Positions 48,986-60,094 of a stretch of DNA of 64,000 bases are shown here, piece after piece. The notes under the pieces were generated by a model. It was not told the origin of the DNA, made no database searches, and worked only from the letters and a program-made list of their open reading frames with translations. Each line of letters begins with the position of its first letter. Within the stretch, counting starts at the first letter, position 1. Both the position numbers and the translations under genes were made by a program. Source of the DNA: Blasia pusilla (Eukaryota; Marchantiophyta; Marchantiopsida; Blasiales). Location of the stretch: assembly GCA_050084515.1 (NCBI GenBank), contig CM114271.1:37820001-37884000 (forward strand), given 5' to 3'.

Positions 48986-49784
48986 ATGGGTTCCTTCGAG
49001 TTTGTTGTGGAGTTGGCCGTGGCTCTGAGCGCCTTGTGGGCGGATTTGAAGGAGCAAAACACGGTGTTCCCCAAGCTCTTACCAGAGGTCATGAGCAACG
49101 TTGAGGAAATTGAGGTGTAGAAGGACATGTCGGCTCCATCCCAACTCATCAAGTTTGGTAAGATCACGAAAGAACATATCAGGCTCAAGAAAATTATGCA
49201 CATTACAGTGTTGATTAGTAAAGCACGATCTGTTTTATTGGTCCCATTTAGCAGTCTGTATATAAAGAGGGGGTTGAAATTACTATCTTCATCGATGGGG
49301 TTCATGGATAGCCTATTTAGTCAATTGCAAGACTTTTGGATAACATTCAACGAGAGGGAGATCTCGGATGAATGCGTGATCAATGTTGCAATTAATGGCG
49401 ATGAATGCTTAGTATCAATAGACATGACCACCTAAAATTGAATGATCCATTCTCACACCAATGCAATCCACACTTTGCAATGGCTCCCGCGGGCGCGTTC
49501 GTCAAGGAGAAGCTCATCGGCGTGGACCTCGATCTCTTGAGTGGTGATTCTAAAATCACCACTCAAGAGATCGAGGGAGGACATCTTAGTGAGGGCATAG
49601 GCTTCACCAAGTGGATTACCATCATGACCATCAGGGCCGTCGACGATGACAAGTGCAAGGTGCACGTCACCATCGAGTATCAGGAAGGCTCAGAAATGCC
49701 ATTCCTGGCATCGTCGAAAAAGCGCATAGAGCAGTCACACATTTGTTCAAGGCAATCGAAGAAAATATCCAGAACAAGGCGTAG
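48986..49784 (+). pseudogene. Bet v 1/PR-10-like pseudogene (unit 4)
   Basis: Exon 1 (48986-49157, MGSFEF..) has a one-base loss near EEIE giving an immediate TAG, and a one-base gain shortly after that restores the frame. The 5' splice site G|GTAAG is kept, but the acceptor CAG|TGG has become CAA|TGG before 49483. Exon 2 (to TAG 49782-49784) carries a 12-base insertion that duplicates CTCTTGAGTGGTGAT-type sequence (reading DLLSGDSKI) and a one-base loss at GSEMPF that shifts the C-terminal helix out of frame. It has no promoter. Clearly dead, and the most diverged of the set. Confidence 0.9.
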
Positions 49785-51520
49785 ATGAATTCAGCGTTGT
49801 GCGGGTACTTAACCTATGGATTCAAAATTTACTCCCGTTGCATGTTTGTTGCGGATCGAGCTAGAGCCCTTCAATCATTTTTCGAAAGATCGTCATCAAT
49901 TAGCATTGTAGCTAATTGTAAGTCAAAATTAGAATAAAAATCTTGAGCTCGACGCTTCCGTGTGTGTGCTAGTGCTAACTGGCCCTGGTTCAACGAGGCT
50001 TAGTCGAGTTAGATCTAAAATCCTGGGGGTTCCATTCGGTGATGAGTTCCTGGTAGAGAGTTTTTATTCCCAATTAGCTCCGGTAAGAGCTTTGATTTCT
50101 CTCAAGCCTAATGGCATCATGGCACCATAGGATGTTTGATTTTGGAAAGTGTACGAGTTCTGATCCCTTCTATGAATGAAAATTGAAAGAATTTACGGCA
50201 CGCTCATTCTATTGTGTACACGCAGTGGATTCCTATTAGCAAGAGTCTCTTGGAACGCATATATGTAAGAAACTTGCTGAATTCTCGCAACTTGGAAAAT
50301 GTCATTTATTCATTAATGAATGAGCAGATCCAATTTAAAGATCACTAGAGGAGGCGTCTCCCGCGGCCTCAAGGAGTTCAACTTGTCTTGTGATTCACGA
50401 GCGTAAACGGGCTTGGGCAGGTCGAGCAACTTGAAATTGTATACAAATTATACTACGATGGCAAGCGAGAGAAAATGATTACGTGGCCATTCGAACGTAC
50501 AGAAAAAGTTGTCACTCATGGGAAACGAGAAGGAGTTCGTGAGTGTAGGCAAAACTTTTTGTGGAAGGTTGAGACTATGGCCACATAAACGAGCGATATG
50601 GTTACGCATCCCAAAGAAGGAATGAATAGGTGTTCGAAGGCGTGGCGTTCGGTCATGAAGGAGCTGCTTCATTTGAGCTAGAAGGCAAGCATGACCACTT
50701 ATCAATCATTGAATAGTTTTCCATTGAAAGCATCTCCCGCTTGCACCAAAGAAGTGAAAGTAATGATGGCGATGGAGAATTTAGCAAATGATCTAGATGC
50801 AGAAGGTAGTTAGAATACGCGAAGTTCTTAAATTGTCTTGCGAGGTTGTATCACTTTTTATAGTCACAACAGTACATGAGATTAATTGTAAAGAAATGTG
50901 GATTGCTAAGTGGAACCATCCGAGTGTAGGACGAGAAGCTCGCTAGATTAGGGCTGAGAGTGTTTTTCTGTCTAAAAGACGGTGTAGTGATTGAAGTAAC
51001 ATTTAGAGCTGTAGAGATTGATCTAATATGCGAAGGATGATGCATCATGCATCTAACCATGAAAGGAGGAACTGAAATGATTCTCAAATAATTATGCGGG
51101 GAAAAGCTGATAAAGTATTGTAAAGAAGCTACACTGGAGCAGTAATCGGCTCAATCTCAGAGGATGTGTAAGCTTTTTGGGTTAATTTGGTCATGAAGAA
51201 CATTTACTCTGTGGATCTTCTTGAAAGTTCTTGCAGAGTGGGCGTAAGTATGGAGACGTGGAAGTCTCCAAGTGTCCACGTGATTGGTTAGATTAGGATA
51301 TGAACCGCCAGGACTTGCAAGTCATGGCTATGGCAAGTCTACCAAGGTCTTGTTCGCGGCTTCAGATGAACTCAAGTCCGGAAAGTAGACTATTGGTTAT
51401 CCCAAACTACAAGACATATTCCTTTCATTTTCTGTCACTCCAGATCAAGAAGCCTACAAATCTACATTTATGGGCAGCATTTGGTCAACTAGACGGCCAT
51501 TTGAAAGCATGATGCCATCC
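49785..51520. other. 3' flank and tail of unit 4
   Basis: Parallels the unit 1 flank (2212-3790), including the 2780-3115 piece lost in units 2 and 3. No supported gene. Confidence 0.6.
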
Positions 51521-52439
51521 ACTCAAGAGGTACAAGAGAAACTTGAGAGATGAAGTTTAAGGTGGTGAACCCTTGAGCCCTTACAGGGAAATTATAAGTG
51601 TTAGTCAAGAAGAAATATGAAGGCTACACTCCCGTAGAGTAAGAATAAGACTTTTGAAGTCAAAAAGGAAAGAAAATGGAAGATGAAAGTCAATTATGGG
51701 GAGCTGCCGTCCAAAAAGTAACAGTGGTATTCAAATCTTGTGGAGGGCCAAAGAATCTTGATAAATATTTGGTCAAGAGAAAATCTCAAGGAAAGAGGAG
51801 ATAATGACTTGAGTAAAATTGACCAAGTAGTAAGAGTGAACAAGGAAGAAGGAAAAAGTCTCTACCTGTCGTGCGCCTACTCTCCTTGAACGTTAATATT
51901 TGTTGTTGCAGAAGCGTGCGTTCAGTAGGTCACACTCTCTACGTAGATCTGCATCCAAACACGCAGTTTGGTTAGTCGGGTCTTGGATCAATCAGCGGGC
52001 TAAATTTTCAAGTTCTCATCAAGCTCAACTTTCCTAGTTTTGCGGTTTATAACACAAGCAAGTCTTGGAAGAATTGGGATAGACTTTGTGGTCGATTCAG
52101 GAACCTCAAACAAAGTTTTGCACGTGGCTATTCCAACTTTCCGATGGACATCCAATGAGTCCCTAACCAAGACTCACAAAAAATGAATCACGGCTTGGAA
52201 TCCAAGTGTGGCGTACAAAGTCCACTCCCTTGGATCAGGTTTGGGTTTCGAGTTCCAACGCCAAACTCCCGTTCCATCCCGTGCCCTTGAGATGCCGTTT
52301 GGTGCTCAAAGTGGGGATTTGTGTTCCAAGACTTCTTGGAGAAACTCCTCCCTTACTAGTACTTACGGGCCTCTCCAATTGGCCCTCAACTCGATTGCTC
52401 TCACAGTCATTTTCGGCCAATATCTCGAGTTTGTACTTA
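51521..52439. other. Unassigned repeat-derived stretch
   Basis: 51.87-52.2 kb is the reverse complement of a diverged relative of 27.2-27.6 and 61.2-61.55 kb (shared GGTTAGGGACTCAT, GATGCAGATC). 51.52-51.87 and 52.2-52.44 kb hold only short ORFs without recognisable domains. Confidence 0.45.
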
Positions 52440-52975
52440 TGCGTTTGCTGAGATCCCGACGGACTCCGACGGGTTGGACGATGAAAAAGTTTCAGGAAAA
52501 ATTGCAACCCGTCGGATTGCTATGTGTTGCATGGTGAACTATTTTCAGAACAAAGCAACAACTTGTCGAATTCCAACGGGTTTCATGATGAAATTTTTCC
52601 AAAAAAATATTACAACCCGTCGGATTCCGACGGGTTGCATGATGAACTTTTTTGAGAACAAAATAGCAACTTGTCGCATTTAGACGGGTAACATGATGAA
52701 CATTTTCCAGAAAAAATTGCAACCCGTCGGAATCCGACGGGTTGCATGTATAACTTTCTACAGAAAAATATTGCGACCCGTCGGCTTCCGACGGGTTGCA
52801 AGATGAACTTTTTTCTGAAAAATATTCCAACCCATCAGATTCGACGGGTTGCATGATGAACTTTTTCCATAAAAATATTGCAACCCTTTGACTTTCGATA
52901 CATTGCATGACATAATTTTTTCATAAAAAAATCGCAAGCCGTCAAAATCCGACGGGTTGGAAGCCCGCAGATTCG
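52440..52975. repeat. Palindrome array 1 (period about 62 bp in the best part)
   Basis: About nine copies of the 29-bp palindrome, separated by an AT-rich spacer like ATGATGAACTTTTT.CA. The best copies are 52611-52639, 52718-52746 (perfect: TGCAACCCGTCGGA, A, reverse complement) and 52772-52800. Long ORFs on both strands here are translations of the repeat. Confidence 0.9.
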
Positions 52976-53233
52976 GACGGTTTGCAAGCCGTTGGATTCA
53001 AACTTCCCGCAATGTGATGGAACTTGTCAGTTCCGACGAGTTTCTTTACCTACGTAATTTGAGCCCCATACAATTTCGACGGCTTGCAACCTTACATTTC
53101 AACCACATATTTGGAAAAAGTGGAGAAAACTCACCTGCCGTATAAAGTTTCCCCATTGCCTCATACGGACGGTCCACCAACTGAGCCACGAACACAACTC
53201 TTTATATTTTCCGTCAATCGCATGCTTTCTCCA

Positions 53234-54444
53234 TCACACATGAAGTTTGTCTTGGCACTCCATGGCTTGTTTCAAGGTTTTGCTATCCCTGCAACGTTGA
53301 AGTAGAGCTATATGCTCTCTTCTCTTATTCTCCTTGATGTAGGATTTTGTGTAGCGAGTCACAGACTGTTGCCAATGGAAAGCATCTAATATTTCCCTTT
53401 CCGGTTGAACTCCTTCCCCCCAGAACACTTCTCGGATTGCAATCCATCCCGGTTGGGCATTTTCTGCCATGAAGCCATATATTTCAGGAGGAGATCTTTT
53501 GTTTTCGTTCACCACCTCCAGCAAGAGTAACCAACACATCTTCAAGCTGCCAACATCTTCCGCTTTCACCTCACAAACAAAAATGGTTTTGAGACCCTTC
53601 TCCACATGGTCATAAACATGTGCATCCATGGTCAACCATCCATTTAATACCTTGTAGCAAATATCAAAGCTAACCCACCTCCCAAATAGATCTTCTCCCT
53701 CCTTGATTCTGTCAATAAGATTGAGGCCGCTAGACGGGCCTGTAGTAGACAATTTGAAGACATAAGCTCTAGATCCCTCGCCTCCTTGGCCCATGAATTG
53801 CCATCTCTGGATGAATGGAAATCGTGAGTTGGCCTTGATCCTAGAAATGGCATCCATCTCCGCGGTCTTTCCATCAAGTATTTGTATTTGACGCAATAAG
53901 TTCCTGAAGCTTTCTGGATCACCCAAGAATGCCAGGTTTTCCCATAGTTGCTTCTCCTCAGCTTCTGTGATATCCCCTTCGCCATGGATACCCAAAAATT
54001 GTTCACAAATTTGTGATAAAGTTGTCAATTTGATCACTCTCGCTTTGATCCTGGAGAATTTTTGTATACCTCGGCCACTTTCTTTGCTACATCCTTCTTG
54101 ATGTATCTCTGAATTGCACCCGTGACAAGATGAGTGTGACACCCAACATGAATTGCCACTCTTGTGTACTTGGACCTTGAACTATAGTTGTGCACTTTGA
54201 AATAAGTAAGCCGGACACGCTCTAACACAGAAAGGGGAGGCTTGACAATGCGGACAACGATGGCCACCGATAGGATGGTCGTACCCACAGCGTAGGGAGT
54301 TTTTGTATTTTTGGGAGGAAATTGGGAAGTATTCACGACTCTGTTTCTCTCGAGGAAGGGGCACCCTGGGCTTCTGCACTCTAAGGCTCCAATAAATTGG
54401 CAACAAGACACAATCCAAGGACCACTAGGGATTGAAGCGCTCAT
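53234..54444 (-). pseudogene. Mutator-like (MULE-type) transposase, frameshifted
   Basis: The main 302-aa ORF (54142-53234) has the layout of a MULE-type DDE domain: WVSFDICYKVLNGWLTMDAH (first acidic site, FDICYK), IFVCEVKAEDVGSLKMCW, YGFMAENAQPGWIAIREVFW (second site, usually Asp, here Glu-Asn), then DAFHWQQSVTRYTKSYI (usually CxFHxxQS). Upstream, in alternating frames (shifts near 54300, 54195 and 54060), comes a Cys/His zinc-finger region: ECRSPGCPFLE, CGYDHPIGGHRCPHC, YFKVHNYSSRSKYTRVAIH. Zinc fingers preceding the catalytic domain are common in MULE transposases. The C-terminus, with the expected last acidic residue, is missing. No terminal inverted repeats identified. It is present only in the second duplicate. 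Confidence 0.6.
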
Positions 54445-55250
54445 CCGCTACAGTCTGCACCATCGGCGACATTCCGATTTTCGGTCCATTCCCTTCAAGC
54501 GGCCTCCATCTTTCTTTTGAGCAGGATCCACAAGTGGAGGCAGCTCAAAAATGTTGTTCCATCATACGTTGCTGGCAGCTCATCCACGATTATGTGCTTG
54601 ATCAGTTTCAAGGGAAGAGAAGAAAGCAACAAATTCCTCGAAACTCCAAGCAGGAAAAAGTAAGCGGACGTGTTTCCAACAGATCCTGTGAGATCGATGA
54701 CATCCTGGATATCCATAGTCTTAATTGTGGTGTTTCGAGCTTGTGAAAATGGAGTCAATGCAAGATCAGCCGAAGCACCCATGCCAAACATGGAGCATGG
54801 AGCACTCGAAGGTTTTGGACCGTCTTCATGAGTCGTAGTGGTGATCAGGGGTAGGCATTGGAGTAGGGTAAGAGGGTCCACACTCTGTAGCTTCCAATTT
54901 CCGGTTGGACTGTTTCCCTAATGACATCATCCGTTCCATCAACCTTGACATCCTTGGATACAAATATGGTTCCAATCAAGAGAAGAAATAGGAGTGAAAG
55001 GAAATGTTCTTCAACAATTACATGAATGTCATCAGGCTGGGCTCGAATACTCTCCGATTGAGGAAGGCCCGCTAGATGACTGCTACATGTAAGCTTCACA
55101 TAATTGTCCATTTCGGTCAGACCAACAATAATTGCCCAGATAGAGAAATAAGAATGGGAATGTTGAATTTATAGTGAATAGTGTCCGTTTAAATTTTGAC
55201 AGAATATCTATGACATGTGTTAGGTTGAACCATCGTCGGGTGAGTGGACC
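54445..55250 (-). other. Possible upstream coding pieces of the MULE-like element
   Basis: Two minus-strand ORFs (55111-54845, 54881-54495) in different frames, without recognised domains. They may be N-terminal exons or an unrelated host fragment. Confidence 0.3.
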
Positions 55251-55299
55251 TACCAGAAAGGAATATTCGGACATCTTGGTTGATGACTAGTGGGAAAGG

Positions 55300-55700
55300 C
55301 CTTGTCAGGCTTACTTCGACCCGTAGGAGACGGACGGGTTGGAAGGTAGACACTAGGGGAACTTCAACCCGTTGGAGTCCGACGGATTGGAAACGAGGAG
55401 GGATGTCGATGGAACAAACCCTGAACACTAAACGCATCTCGACGTCTAGAATTTTGTCATAATCTATGGGAAAGATGTGGCAGGGGTCCTTCAACCCGTC
55501 GGAGTCCGATGGATTATAAAATGGACAGACTCTGAACACCGGTCCGTCCGGTCCTGCTACCCGCTTACCTAACGGATTCCCCCACCTTCCACAAGTTAGG
55601 CAGCCTGGGTTCCGTGCAACTCGTTGGAGTCCAACGGGTTACACGACCCAGGTTAAATGGACCCCATGCCACCCGCCAAAGTCTGACGGGTTGCACGGGA
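55300..55700. repeat. Scattered degenerate 29-bp palindromes
   Basis: Copies at about 55316, 55363, 55493, 55617 and 55670 with several mismatches each, leading into array 2. Confidence 0.7.
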
Positions 55701-56165
55701 CCCTTTCTAGATGGACCCTATGCAACCCGTTATGGTCCAACGGGTTGCAGGAGGTGAGCAAGATGAATTCTCCCCGTGCAACCCGTCGGAGTCCGACGGG
55801 TTGCACGAGAGCCAATTTGGATGGACCCTATGCAACCCGTTGTGGTCCAACGGGTTGCAGGAGGTAGGCAGGATGAATTCTCCCTGTGCAACCCGTCGGA
55901 GTCCGACGGGTTGCACAGGAGCCAGGGTGGATGGACCCTATGCAACCCGTCATGGTCCGACGGGTTGCTAGAACTAGGCAAGATGAATGCTCCCCATGCA
56001 ACCTGTCAGAGTCCGATGGGTTGCACTAGAGCTAGGCTGGATGGACCCTATGCAACCCATCGTGGTCCGACGGGTTGCACGGTGACCTCCTATTCAACCT
56101 GTTGGAGTCCGAAGGGTTGCACAGTGACCTCCTATTCAACCTGTCGGAGTCCGATAGGTTGCATA
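55701..56165. repeat. Palindrome array 2 (110-bp higher-order unit)
   Basis: Palindromes start at 55721, 55777, 55831, 55887, 55941, 55997 and 56051, spaced 56, 54, 56, 54, 56, 54 bp; two more follow at about 56091 and 56135. Two forms alternate: one with CCGTCGGAGTCCGACGG (55777, 55887, 55997 degenerate) and one with CCGTTGTGGTCCAACGG or similar (55721, 55831), the latter followed by GAGGT.(A/G)GCA.GATGAAT. The array ends about 90 bp before a TATA box. Confidence 0.92.
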
Positions 56166-56255
56166 GTTCCCATGTGCCATGCACCGTATACGCAAGATGT
56201 CATCGTCGGACCAACGGTTCCCAAAACCTAATGGTCAGCTCAATGACTAAAAATC

Positions 56256-56263
56256 TATATAAG
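56256..56263 (+). promoter_or_regulatory. TATA box of gene P
   Basis: TATATAAG in CAATGACTAAAAATCTATAT-AAGGC context, about 235 bp upstream of the ATG at 56491 and directly downstream of array 2. Confidence 0.55.
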
Positions 56264-56490
56264 GCTTTGATGATGATCATTTCTCTTTCCTTTCCATTGC
56301 ATTTTCAGTAAAAGCGTTTTGAGCAAACACGTGGGTTACTCCGGAAACCGCTTCGCTCGAAGGTACCACCGCTACGATTGACGAAGATTCGAGGGATGAC
56401 GCTTTGAGGGATGACGCTTCGAAGATTGACAGTGAAATTGATTGCTTTACTATAAGCGAAGTGTAGAGCTTTACTTCTTTCACGACCACA

Positions 56491-59345
56491 ATGACGAGGA
56501 AGAAAACTCTAGCATCGAAGGTTGGGAGTGTAACTCCAAAGTCCATCAGAACGCCTGTACCGCCTTCTCTTGGCCCTTGCTCGGTGGTGGACATAAGGCA
56601 ACAAGAGATAGAGGACCGGGAGAGGGAAGCTGAAATGCGCAGGCAAGAGCTAGAGGCTAAGCTTGCGCTGGAGGAACTTGCAAAGCGGAATGCCGAGGTG
56701 GAGGCATCAAAGGCAATGAAAAAAAGGATTGCGGACAAGAAGAGAGAGAAGAAACGTCTCGATGCATCTATTAGGAGGGAAGAATTGGCATAAGCACGGA
56801 GGGAGAAGGCTATCACCGTGGAGGAAGATAGCCTTGTCGGACCTACGGACAACGTTGAGATGGAGGATGCATCCCCGTTGAGGTCGGGCAAAACCCTAAA
56901 CTTGAAAACGTCTGAAGAGCTTGAAGATGCTCAAGAGAAGGAAGAGGAGTCAATGAAGACACCAAGTGTGGAGATGGTGGACATCTCTAAGGAAGCGGGA
57001 GAAGAGTCCTCGTCTTCATTGAGCCGGGTGGAAGAATTTGAGTTCTTCCGCATGGATGAGTTTCCTATGGAGTTGCCTCCTCTTGTCTCAGAGCAGTTGG
57101 CCGGCCTTGACACTTATCCAATTTTTGAGAGGGTAAGGAGTCTTCGACATAACTTACTAAGCTTTGATGATCACTTCGAAAGAAAATTACAACCTATTAA
57201 CCATCACGAAAATTTTTCAGGTTGTAAAGTAGATGGCGGTGGTGGATGGCCACAAGTCCCCCCGAATTCTTCTTTGTCGACTTTGGACCATGGAGTACGT
57301 CCGGGAAATTCAGTCGGACGAGGACATTGCAAAGTTGAAGTATTCAGTTGCCATAACATCTTACTTCGATAGCTTCCTGCCATTCTTCGTGCAGCCTTAT
57401 GATGAACATGGAACACAGTCTCTCGTGACAGAAGAAGACCTGGAGAACATGGACACGTTCTAGAGAATAAGAGACACGAAGTTCATAAGAGTTGTCAGAG
57501 GAACTGAATTCAGGTGGATAATGAACCTAAATTTCTTCATTTGGGATGGAAACCACAGGTTCAGGGCATGGTTCCAATTTTCCGAGGAGCGCCCAAATTT
57601 ATTAGAGGCGCATTTTTGTGTGAGGGCAGTCGTCCTCCATCCCTTTCTGCATCATATGGCCACGGTGTAGATGGTGATGCACTCAATGAATACGTAAGTG
57701 TTTCTTTTTCTCTCTTAGAATTGTTTGCTTGCTGCAACCCGTCGGAGTCCAATGAGTTGCCCAATTCAGCTTACTAGAGTTTGCAATTAATTGTTGGTTA
57801 GAGAGGAAACCAATCGCAACTTGCATGGGCAATTTGGGACACAATACAGCAACCCGTCGGAGTTCGACGGGTTGCCCCATTCAGCTAACTACATTTTATT
57901 TGGAATCATAGGACAACATAATGGAAATCCATCGTATCTTCCATGGACAATTTAGGAAACCATAAAGCAAGTCGTTAAACTCCAATAGGTTTCCTTACGG
58001 TATTTCGGTCCATGTTGCTCAACCGTGTGGCAATCCGTCGGAGACCGACAGGTTGACACAAGACAACTTCGTAGTCGCTTTCTTGGATGATATGTGTGTT
58101 TTGAAACATGTTAGAAGCCGACGGGTTGCAGGGTGGTATTTAAAATTAGAAATTGAAGCCTTATATGCAAATCGTCGGTCTCCGATGGGTTGCATAAGGT
58201 GAAACATTTCTAAGAAGGAGACTCATTTTCAAAAAAAATGCAACCGGTCGGATGCTGACTGGTTACAGACACATTTGTGTTAGCTAAATTAGTGGAATAT
58301 CATTCTATATTTTCCGCATCCTAGGCCTCCTTGCAACCCATCGGATACTGACTGGTTGCAGACACATTTGTGATAGCTAAATTAATGGAATATCATTCTA
58401 TATTTTCGGCATCCTAGGCCTCCTTGCAACCCGTCGGACTCCAACAGGTTGCGAGATCGACTCTGAAATTGACTCCGGTTGACAGCAATGTGGAGCCCAT
58501 CAAACTCTGACAGGTTACGAGATCAAAAGGTTCAACGAATTAACAGCAACCCGTCGGAGTCTGACAAGTTTCAAGAAGGTCATGGATGCCAAAAATAAAC
58601 CATGATATTCCTCCATTCATGTCCAACGGCTATCGATATTGCAACCCGTCGGAGTCTGAAGGGTTGCAAGATTGCTGCCATTTGCTAATAGTTGTGCAAC
58701 TTTTCGAGATCCTGTGGAGGCACAAACTACATTGAACCTTTCTTAGGGCCTTTCTCTTGGATACCGTCGCAGCCCGTTAGAGTCCGACGGGTTGCAATCA
58801 GTCGGCACACGATCTTGTTTGTCATCTTGTGTGCAACGTGACGGAAACTGACGGATTACATTGCAGAATAATTCTCAGTTTGTCTTGACGATTTGCAGGA
58901 TTGTCTCGGAGGGGAACTTGATGCATCATTGGATCCAAAATTGCGATAGGGTCAAGAAGGTGCTTACAACACACCCGACGGAATACAAAGGATTCTTGGG
59001 GCAAGACTTAGTGGATGAGATGCTCGCGAAGGGTACGCAGATCAAGAAGAAGACTTGGGCGGATAGATACATATCCCAAGAGGGAACCGTCATGATTCTG
59101 TGCTGGTCAAAAATTTAGGCTTCCAAGAAAAATGCCACATAGGAGTTGGAGCGGAGGGAAATGTTTTGGCATCGAAGCGAGCAAAGTTCATTCAGACTGC
59201 TATGTCAGCAGTCACCAAGTACACTGCGAGCAAGATGCAGCGGTACATTGGCATCCTCAACCCAGATCTTTGCTAGGACTTCTACAAGGAGTTGAAGGCG
59301 ATCATTAATCGCCAGAGGAAGAGGGACAAAGATCTACAAGGTTGA
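56491..59345 (+). pseudogene. Gene P: broken multi-exon gene of unknown function
   Basis: Proposed exons: 56491-57132, 57221-57693 and 58899 to about 59345. Splice sites are canonical (AGG|GTAAGG, TTTTTCAG|G; TAC|GTAAGT, TTTGCAG|G) and phases match: 642 nt in frame, then 473 nt whose two leftover bases join the last exon to read T-IVSEGNLMHHWIQN. Exon a: Ser/Pro start, long charged coiled-coil (EIEDREREAEMRRQELEAK..), then an acidic region. Exon b: EYVREIQSDEDIAKLKYSVA, KFIRVVRGTEFRW and IWDGNHRFRAW, the last resembling the ParB/sulfiredoxin-like DGNHR loop (weak). In-frame stops (56791, 57230, 57461, about 57648) and a frame change near 59110 show that it is dead or misread. Family not recognised. 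Confidence 0.5.
57694..58898 (+). repeat. Second intron of gene P, palindrome-rich
   Basis: A 1.2-kb GT-AG intron holding about a dozen copies of the palindrome in varied decay, e.g. 57735, 57849-57876 (near-perfect), 58029, 58240, 58334, 58424, 58546, 58639 and 58768. A segment of about 96 bp (TGGTTGCAGACACATTTGTG..) is tandemly duplicated at 58.25-58.43 kb; copy 1 has one. Confidence 0.7.
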
Positions 59346-59506
59346 ATTGGGGAAAATGTCTCATTAGACCGCATCCATAGGTTAGAACTTTCAGGAATAT
59401 CCGAATTTAGGTGGATCCGACTGATGAAAATCAGTCTTGAGGGGACTCAAGCACAAAAACATGTAGCACATCATCCTCCGGGGGTTTCAGACCCTCCTAT
59501 CTCTCA
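59346..59506. other. Short spacer before copia remnant
   Basis: Collinear with 25376-25537. No gene seen. Confidence 0.5.
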
Positions 59507-60094
59507 TTGGCTGAGAGAATAGTCTTTCTCGGACTGCGGTATGTGGAATTCTCTGTTCAATTCGGGCTTCAATTTGAACCTTCTCCGAGTTTACAATTAC
59601 AAGAATTCACAGATGCTGATTGGGCAAGAAGCGTGTCTGATGGACACTCCATATGTGGTTATTCATTTACTTTGGGAAGCCCAATTATAAGCTGGGCTTC
59701 AAAGAAGCAACCTATAGTTGCTTTATCTTCAAGAGAGGCTGAATACAAATGAGCAACCAATGCAGCATGTGAGGCGGTGTGGCTTTATCAATTACTTATT
59801 GAGATTGGTATTAGTAACTTAAGACCTAGTGTAATATATGGAGAAAATATTAGTAGCATCAAACTTGCTAATAACCCTATGTTTCATGCTTGTACAAAGC
59901 ATGTTGAGATGCACTATCATTTTATGAGAGAGAAAATGCTTGCAAGAGAAATTGATCTTGTGTATGTAGGTATAGATCAGCAAATTGCTTACGTCTTTAC
60001 AAAGGCATTGTCTAGAGATAAGTTTGAGATGTTTAGAAACAATTTAGGCGTTACAGATCTTGATATGAGCTTGAGAGGGAGTATTGAAGATTGA
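59507..60094 (+). pseudogene. Ty1/copia RNase H end of pol, copy 2
   Basis: QEFTDADWARSVSDGHSICG, GSPIISWASKKQPIVALSS, REAEYK-stop, then AVWLYQLLIEIGI, VIYGENISSIKLANN, HACTKHVEMHYHFMRE, FTKALSRDKF. A single frame with one TGA (59750-59752) shared with copy 1; without the 19-bp deletion of copy 1. Other pol domains are absent, so this is a truncated relic. Confidence 0.9.

Noticed and set aside
52474-52908. ORFs on both strands over array 1, up to 138 aa
   Set aside because: They are translations of the tandem palindrome unit (repeating CNPSxSDGL / ATRRxPTGC).
52440-56165. Regular palindromic repeats resembling a CRISPR array
   Set aside because: The setting is eukaryotic, with introns and plant transposons; the spacers are themselves repeats and there are no cas genes.
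56277-56891. 204-aa minus-strand ORF
   Set aside because: It mirrors the coiled-coil coding strand and has low-complexity Ser/Ala/Leu composition, typical of an antisense shadow.
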